A stretch of DNA of 10,606 nt from Candidatus Aminicenantota bacterium. GTDB lineage: Bacteria; Acidobacteriota; Aminicenantia; Aminicenantales; Aminicenantaceae. A program made the translations under genes and the position numbers. The notes below the pieces were generated by a model. The model was given only the letters and a program-made list of their open reading frames with translations, was not told the origin of the DNA and made no database searches. The stretch is taken from assembly GCA_030673995.1 (NCBI GenBank), contig DAOUYU010000049.1, positions 1 through 10,606 of the forward strand, given 5' to 3'. This document shows positions 6,702 through 10,606 of this stretch, one piece after another. Position 1 is the first letter of the stretch. Each line of letters opens with the position of its first letter.

Positions 6702-7943
6702 ATGGATATTAAAATAAATCTCGAAAGACTGAAAGGGGATATCGCGTCTCTTTCCCAGATCGGACGGGACAAAATGGGCGGGATCACCAGGCCTTCTTTC
6801 AGCAAAGCCGATCTCGAAGCACGGGAATGGCTCAAAGAAAAGATCACAAGCGCCGGCCTCATCCTGCGCGAGGACGGTGCAGGCAACATCTTCGGCCGCT
6901 TAGAAGGCGAGGGGAAAACGATCATGGCCGGCTCCCACATCGACACCGTCATTAACGGCGGTATGTTTGATGGTTCGGTTGGAGTCCTATCAGCCCTTGA
7001 GTGTTTGAGAAAAGTAAAGGAGGAGGGTCTAAATATCTCCAAACCTCTGGAAGTTGCATCTTTCACAGATGAAGAGGGAAATCTGGCGGGTGATTTTCTG
7101 GGAAGCTATGCTTTCTTGGGTACATTAAAAAGGGAAAATTTGGAAAAAGGCTTCACCCAATTCGGTACTCCTCTTGTGGAGATTCTGAAGGGGACCGAAT
7201 TCACCATCGACAGCATCATGGATGCCCACCGCCACAGACCAGATATTGAAGCCTTCCTTGAAATTCATATCGAGCAGGGACCTGTACTGGAAACGGAAAA
7301 CAAGCCCATAGGAATAGTGGATTGCATTGCGGGTAAGTATTACAGATGGTGCTCTTTTTTGGGAAAGGCAAGCCATGCAGGAACAACTCCCTTTGAACTC
7401 CGTCATGATGCATTTTTGGGCCTGGCGGACTTTGCTCTAAAGAGCACCCAGTATGTGGCAACCGAACATTACGGAAATATGATGACCATAGGAAAAGTCA
7501 AGGTGAGGCCCGGAGCGTTCACCATTGTCCCCGGACAGGCAGATTTTTCCCTCGACTTCAGGAGTACATCCAAGGAGACTCTCGAAGAGCTCGATAAATC
7601 ACTCCTCGCACTTGCCGGGGATATCGCTTCCACAAGGGGTTTGGATTTTGGCTCAAAAATCATAGATAAAACTGAACCCGTTATCATACCGCAGCGAATC
7701 ATCGATATCATGAAAGAAGAATGTGAGAAACTGGGATTCCCGTTCATGACGCTGCCGAGCGGCGCAGGTCATGACGCTCAACTCATAGCCAGCGTTGCAG
7801 AGTGTGGAATGATATTCATTCCCTGTGTGGATGGGATCAGCCACTCACCGCTGGAAATGATTGATTGGGAGGATTTGGAAAAAGGGGCAAACCTGCTCCT
7901 CCATACCCTTTTGAGGCTTGAGGGCTCGGTTCTCGAATCTTGA
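6702..7943 (+). CDS. M20-family N-carbamoyl-amino acid hydrolase / allantoate amidohydrolase-like enzyme
   Basis: A 413-aa cytosolic binuclear metal hydrolase of the carbamoylase group (N-carbamoyl-L-amino acid hydrolase, beta-ureidopropionase, AllC). The five expected metal ligands are visible: H79 (GSHIDT), D90 (FDGSVGV), E125 (TDEEG), H189 (EIHIEQGPVLE) and H381 (SHSPLE). The dimerization/substrate segment ASHAGTTP (223-230, H225) and GAGHDAQ (354-360) are also present. Substrate cannot be told from sequence; N-carbamoyl amino acids, ureidopropionate or allantoate are all possible, and no pyrimidine- or purine-breakdown genes are nearby to decide. No Shine-Dalgarno is well placed (GGTGAG is 17 bases upstream), so coupling to pdxJ, which ends 4 bases earlier, is likely. 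The gene is not a usual member of this operon. A stretch around 6780-6960 is clearly more GC-rich than its surroundings. Confidence 0.88.
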   Translation: MDIKINLERLKGDIASLSQIGRDKMGGITRPSFSKADLEAREWLKEKITSAGLILREDGAGNIFGRLEGEGKTIMAGSHIDTVINGGMFDGSVGVLSALECLRKVKEEGLNISKPLEVASFTDEEGNLAGDFLGSYAFLGTLKRENLEKGFTQFGTPLVEILKGTEFTIDSIMDAHRHRPDIEAFLEIHIEQGPVLETENKPIGIVDCIAGKYYRWCSFLGKASHAGTTPFELRHDAFLGLADFALKSTQYVATEHYGNMMTIGKVKVRPGAFTIVPGQADFSLDFRSTSKETLEELDKSLLALAGDIASTRGLDFGSKIIDKTEPVIIPQRIIDIMKEECEKLGFPFMTLPSGAGHDAQLIASVAECGMIFIPCVDGISHSPLEMIDWEDLEKGANLLLHTLLRLEGSVLES

Positions 7944-7970
7944 ATACGAGAAAAAGGGGAAGCTATAAAA

Positions 7971-8594
7971 ATGACCACAAAGACAGCAGCCGTTCTTCTT
8001 ATTTTGCTTTTTACGCACGGTCTTGCTTTAGCAGTATTGAAAAAGGGTAATAAACTCCTGGCTTTCTCCCTTATATCCATCGAGGATAAAATAGTAACAG
8101 TAACACTCGAGGAGAATAGATTAACCCTAATCGAAAAATTCACAAAGGACGGGAAGACTATCGTGGAGAAGTCCTACCCTGATGCAGTTATGCTGGATTT
8201 TTGGGCAACCTGGTGCCTACCCTGTCGAGCCGCAATGCCGTACATGGATAAATTATATGAAAAATACAGAGCTAAAGAAGGCCAGGCGAAGGGCGGTTTA
8301 GAGCTGCTCGGAATAGCCATAGACGCGAGAGGTTCAAGAGTCGTCAAGCCTTTCTTTAAAAGAGCTACAATATCATACAGTATGCTTGCTGACCCGACCA
8401 CAGGCTCTGATGATGAAAGCCTCATCAGAACCACAAAAAAAATGAAATCAAGATATAAGGTTCAGGAAATTCCTGTAGTCTTTTTGATCGATGCAAAGGG
8501 AACTATCGATCACGTTCATATCGGTTTTACCAAAAAGGATATAATAAATCTTGAAAATGCCGTAAAAGAGACCATTCAAGGAGGAAAAGAATGA
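7971..8594 (+). CDS. Exported TlpA/ResA-like thioredoxin
   Basis: A 207-aa protein with an N-terminal hydrophobic signal (about 6-21, ending ALA) and a thioredoxin fold. The active site is WCLPC (81-85) inside FWATWCLPCRAAMP. The cis-proline loop is EIPVVFLID (166-174, P168). The middle region (about 105-150) is longer than in a minimal thioredoxin, as in ResA/TlpA proteins. The N-terminal stretch DKIVTVTLEENRLTLIEKF (39-57) is not typical. It probably reduces or exchanges disulfides in envelope proteins; the target is unknown. Whether the signal is cleaved or kept as an anchor is unclear. ATG at 7971 has AAGGGGA 10 bases upstream. Its TGA overlaps the ATG of the next small gene (ATGA). It starts the four-gene redox cassette, 27 bases after the hydrolase gene. 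Confidence 0.9.
   Translation: MTTKTAAVLLILLFTHGLALAVLKKGNKLLAFSLISIEDKIVTVTLEENRLTLIEKFTKDGKTIVEKSYPDAVMLDFWATWCLPCRAAMPYMDKLYEKYRAKEGQAKGGLELLGIAIDARGSRVVKPFFKRATISYSMLADPTTGSDDESLIRTTKKMKSRYKVQEIPVVFLIDAKGTIDHVHIGFTKKDIINLENAVKETIQGGKE
8578..8584 (+). promoter_or_regulatory. Strong ribosome binding site for the 44-aa protein gene
   Basis: AAGGAGG, a full match to the anti-Shine-Dalgarno core, sits six bases before the ATG at 8591, within the last codons of the thioredoxin gene. It is the best Shine-Dalgarno in the window and supports the small gene as genuinely translated. Confidence 0.85.
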
Positions 8595-8725
8595 AGCGCA
8601 GATGGGCCTATGTGTTATTCTTTATATTCATACTCTTTACAATAATCGGATTAAAATTTGATGAATTCGCAGCAGTGCTGGAAAAATCAATTACTGTCTG
8701 TCTGAACTGCATCGGGATAGGCTAA
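8591..8725 (+). CDS. Small CXXC membrane protein (CD1871A-like)
   Basis: A 44-aa protein with N-terminal MKRRW, one membrane segment (about 6-22, mostly Phe, Ile, Leu), a short amphipathic stretch, and a C-terminal TVCLNCIGIG (35-44) with cysteines 37 and 40. By the positive-inside rule, the Lys/Arg end should be cytoplasmic and the CXXC end on the outer face. The layout matches the tiny family named after Clostridioides CD1871A, whose members end in a near-identical CXECIGIG-type motif; I recognise it from memory, not from a search. The ATG overlaps the thioredoxin stop and is preceded by a perfect Shine-Dalgarno. The polyferredoxin gene follows after 20 bases. It probably passes reducing equivalents between the membrane iron-sulfur protein and the exported thioredoxin, which is inference from location and chemistry. 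It is easily missed by gene finders because of its size. Confidence 0.85.
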   Translation: MKRRWAYVLFFIFILFTIIGLKFDEFAAVLEKSITVCLNCIGIG

Positions 8726-8745
8726 CACACGAAGAGAGAAAGTAA

Positions 8746-9630
8746 TTGAATCTAATAAAAAAAAGAAGGCTTTTCCAGATATTCAGCACCCTGGGTTTTA
8801 ATATCTACCTGCCTTCATTTTTCAAAGGGAAGATTCTTCAGGGAAATATAAAGGGAGTTTGTGTACCAATACTGAATTGTCATTCCTGCCCCTCCGCCAT
8901 CGGTGCCTGTCCAATCGGTTCAATACAGAACTCGCTTGCCACCTTAAAATTTAACCTTTCCATCGCATCCTACCAGTTCGGCTTATATGTCATCGGCGTG
9001 CTTGGAGCGGTTGGCAGCCTTGTAGGAAGGATGCCCTGCGGCTGGCTGTGTCCTTTTGGATTGTTACAGGAAGCTCTATATAAAATCCCGTCTCCAAAAA
9101 TCCATATCCCGAGATTCATGTCCTATGGGAGATATGTCGTTCTTGTGCTATTTGTCTTCTTGCTTCCTCTATTGGTTCTGGATCAATACGGCTTTGGACA
9201 GACCTGGTTCTGCAAATGGATATGTCCTGCCGGAACATTGGAGGCAGGAATACCCTTGGTCATTCTGAATGAGGGTATTCGCAGCCAGGTAGGATTGTTG
9301 TTTTCCTGGAAAATGTTTGTGCTGATCCTGTTCCTGGTATGGATGGTTTTCGCACAGAGACCTTTCTGCAGAACAACATGTCCACTGGGAGCGATCCTCG
9401 GACTGTTCAACAAGGTGAGTCTCTTCCGGATGGCTGTGGACGACGATAAATGTATCCAATGTAACACGTGTTACGAAAACTGTCCTGTGGAACTCAAAAT
9501 ATATGAATCACCTAACAGCCCGGATTGTGTACGCTGCTTAAAATGTGTGAATTCCTGCCAATACGGAGCAATAGACTACGAATTTTTTCCAAAAAAACAA
9601 CCTGAAAAAAATAGAGTCCAGCAAAGCTAA
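8746..9630 (+). CDS. NapH/CcoG-like membrane 4Fe-4S polyferredoxin
   Basis: A 294-aa integral membrane iron-sulfur protein. In order: an N-terminal cysteine segment CVPILNCHSCPSAIGACPIG (39-58; C39, C45, C48, C55); a membrane segment about 74-95; CGWLCPFG (98-105); a membrane segment about 128-146; CKWICPAG (156-163); a membrane segment about 187-204; CRTTCPLG (208-215); then two classic 4Fe-4S ferredoxin motifs, C236-C239-C242-C246 and C261-C264-C267-C271. Paired CxxxCP loops beside membrane helices are the hallmark of the NapH/YccM/RdxA type, which carry electrons at or across the membrane. The start is TTG at 8746: an in-frame TAA lies directly upstream and the next codons match the family N-terminus. 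A weak GAGAGAAAG precedes it. The partner is not defined by sequence; its neighbours (dithiol proteins) point to thiol reduction rather than nitrate reduction. Confidence 0.9.
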   Translation: MNLIKKRRLFQIFSTLGFNIYLPSFFKGKILQGNIKGVCVPILNCHSCPSAIGACPIGSIQNSLATLKFNLSIASYQFGLYVIGVLGAVGSLVGRMPCGWLCPFGLLQEALYKIPSPKIHIPRFMSYGRYVVLVLFVFLLPLLVLDQYGFGQTWFCKWICPAGTLEAGIPLVILNEGIRSQVGLLFSWKMFVLILFLVWMVFAQRPFCRTTCPLGAILGLFNKVSLFRMAVDDDKCIQCNTCYENCPVELKIYESPNSPDCVRCLKCVNSCQYGAIDYEFFPKKQPEKNRVQQS

Positions 9631-9646
9631 GAAAAAAAGGAGAAAA

Positions 9647-10222
9647 ATGGTGGTCTTTCAAACTGACTTTAAACGGAATAATAAAACCATCCCTGTTATA
9701 ATCGGAATGATTCTTCTGCTTGGATTTACAAATGTTTCTGAGGGACAAAGTGATATTGTCGAAATTAAAACTTTTATTTCAAAAGATGGCGTTCATCCCG
9801 GCGAAACATTCAAAGTCGCAGTTTTAGTCAAGATCAATCCGGGCTGGCATATTCATGCCAGCGAATTGTCCGATCAGTTTCTTATTCCCACCGAGCTGAT
9901 TTTTGAAGAGAATGAACAAATCGAAGTAACACAATTTCATTATCCCGAGCCGAAATTAGAAAAATATGAATATTCGGAGTCAGAGCTCGAGGTTTATGAT
10001 GGAGAAATCATATTAGGTACTTTGGTAAAAACGAGTTCTGAACTGAAGCCAGGGAAGTATACATTAAAAGGAGAATTAGATTACCAGGCGTGTAACAACA
10101 GGTCCTGCCTCTCTCCAAAAAAAATAGAATTCGAAATAGCCTTCAAAGGTGTTGCACTCTCCAAAAAAACAGAGTTTATCAACCAAAACATATTCTCAAA
10201 ACTTGATTTTAAAAAAGAATAA
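9647..10222 (+). CDS. Stand-alone DsbD-alpha-like (DsbD N-terminal domain) protein
   Basis: A 191-aa protein with a hydrophobic signal or anchor (about 15-29) and an immunoglobulin-like beta domain (about 38-168). It has the DsbD N-terminal domain features: NPGWHIHA (64-71), and a cysteine pair C149-C154 in YQACNNRSCLSPKK (146-159), where E. coli DsbD-alpha has its dithiol. This domain normally accepts electrons from the CcdA-like transmembrane part of DsbD and passes them to periplasmic oxidoreductases. Here it is free-standing, with no transmembrane DsbD part or CcdA gene in the window. AAGGAG (9637-9642) is four bases before ATG 9647. A GTG at 9650 with 7-base spacing is an alternative start that hardly alters the protein. 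It lies 16 bases after the polyferredoxin gene and so is probably co-transcribed. The last 20 residues or so lie next to a degenerate region and may not be ancestral. Confidence 0.82.
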   Translation: MVVFQTDFKRNNKTIPVIIGMILLLGFTNVSEGQSDIVEIKTFISKDGVHPGETFKVAVLVKINPGWHIHASELSDQFLIPTELIFEENEQIEVTQFHYPEPKLEKYEYSESELEVYDGEIILGTLVKTSSELKPGKYTLKGELDYQACNNRSCLSPKKIEFEIAFKGVALSKKTEFINQNIFSKLDFKKE

Positions 10223-10238
10223 AGCAAAAGCGGGAAAA

Positions 10239-10602
10239 TATCATAGAATAAATTGTCGATTTGTAAGGCGTCCCACTTCCCAAAAGACAAGCCATGGCTT
10301 CAAATGAGGTTGCATATAACGAATTGTTTCTCAACCACCCTTGCTACAGGATGTTTTCCTACGGGCTGGAGGATCTGGAAAAGAGAGCACAGAAGATAAA
10401 AAAGAAACTGCGCTACATAGTCGATGATCTCCTGAATAAAAAAATCATTTATAAAAAAGATTCTAATATTAGACTGGCAGGGCATGAGATAAGTCTAAAA
10501 TCCCGTGAACATGAAGTTGCCAGTCAGATGGAACAAATCTTTAGAAAGGCAGGATTTGTCCCGGTGGGCCTTCTGGACTTCAAACCCAGTATGGGGTCTT
10601 AA
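10239..10602 (+). pseudogene. Fragment of selenocysteine elongation factor SelB (winged-helix region), frameshifted and truncated
   Basis: The 10294-10602 reading frame (102 codons) resembles the winged-helix region of the SelB C-terminal half, which binds the SECIS RNA hairpin. Key stretches are LRYIVDDLLNKKII, IRLAGHEISL (about residues 59-68) and IFRKAGF (82-88). The likeness runs upstream of the ATG as GVPLPKR (from 10267) to an in-frame TAA (10264-10266). In another frame just before that, YHRIN is encoded at 10239-10253. SelB proteins carry a YHxxNPLRxG-like motif here, and the 13 bases between YHRIN and G are one more than the four codons needed, which fits a one-base insertion. The GTPase domains are absent, the frame ends early, and the ATG lacks a Shine-Dalgarno. 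I therefore call it a remnant. A small intact winged-helix protein starting at 10294 is the alternative. The family assignment is by eye. Confidence 0.55.
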
Positions 10603-10606
10603 AAGC

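Noticed and set aside
7940..7969. TTGAAT-18-TATAAA upstream of the thioredoxin gene, as a promoter for the redox cassette
   Set aside because: The start point would fall near 7976, inside the coding sequence beyond ATG 7971 and its ribosome site, with no usable downstream start codon. Probably chance AT-richness.
7941..8594. In-frame TGA stops as possible selenocysteine codons, given the nearby SelB-like fragment
   Set aside because: The proteins ending in TGA (hydrolase, thioredoxin) are already full length, the next gene starts at or near the stop, and the thioredoxin active site uses normal cysteine codons.
10289..10300. Perfect 12-base palindrome AAGCCATGGCTT around the ATG at 10294
   Set aside because: Single copy, no partner site, and inside degraded coding sequence; too little to call an operator or att site.
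1..10606. CRISPR arrays, insertion sequences, integrase or phage genes
   Set aside because: No spaced direct repeats, no transposase or integrase motifs and no terminal inverted repeats were seen, even though a tRNA gene lies at the left end.

Overview
The window looks like part of the chromosome of a diderm bacterium of moderate GC (low-to-mid 40s percent by eye). It carries a long, tightly packed plus-strand housekeeping gene run and, at the right end, an accessory redox gene set. The order ftsH-folP-cdaA-cdaR(ybbR)-glmM-pdxJ is one I know from Geobacter-like deltaproteobacteria and from Acidobacteriota- or Aminicenantes-like lineages. DXP-dependent vitamin B6 synthesis (PdxJ) also argues against a typical Firmicute. 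This placement is low confidence, and no rRNA or phylogenetic marker is available here to settle it.

Layout: (1) 38-113, minus strand: tRNA-Ala(GGC) with encoded CCA. It diverges from ftsH, and a promoter can be read on each strand in the 133-bp gap between them. (2) 247-6697: ftsH, folP, cdaA, cdaR, glmM and pdxJ. Most genes are a few bases apart or overlap (ATGA at cdaA/cdaR, an 11-base overlap at folP/cdaA). glmM has its own good promoter overlapping the cdaR stop codon. This block joins membrane proteolysis, folate synthesis, c-di-AMP synthesis with its regulator, the first committed amino-sugar step of peptidoglycan synthesis, and B6 synthesis. (3) 6702-7943: an M20-type carbamoylase/amidohydrolase follows pdxJ by 4 bases. 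(4) 7971-10222: a four-gene redox cassette. It encodes an exported TlpA/ResA-like thioredoxin, a 44-residue membrane protein ending in a CLNC motif, a NapH-like membrane polyferredoxin, and a free-standing DsbD-alpha-like domain. (5) 10239-10602: what reads as an eroded fragment of the selenocysteine elongation factor SelB, broken by one extra base and cut off at both ends.

The most interesting part is the redox cassette. It contains the extracytoplasmic pieces of a DsbD/CcdA-type reductase, but in place of the CcdA-like transmembrane domain there is an iron-sulfur membrane protein plus a tiny dithiol membrane protein. It may be a ferredoxin-driven route for reducing envelope thiols. That role is inferred from gene content and topology and has not been demonstrated.
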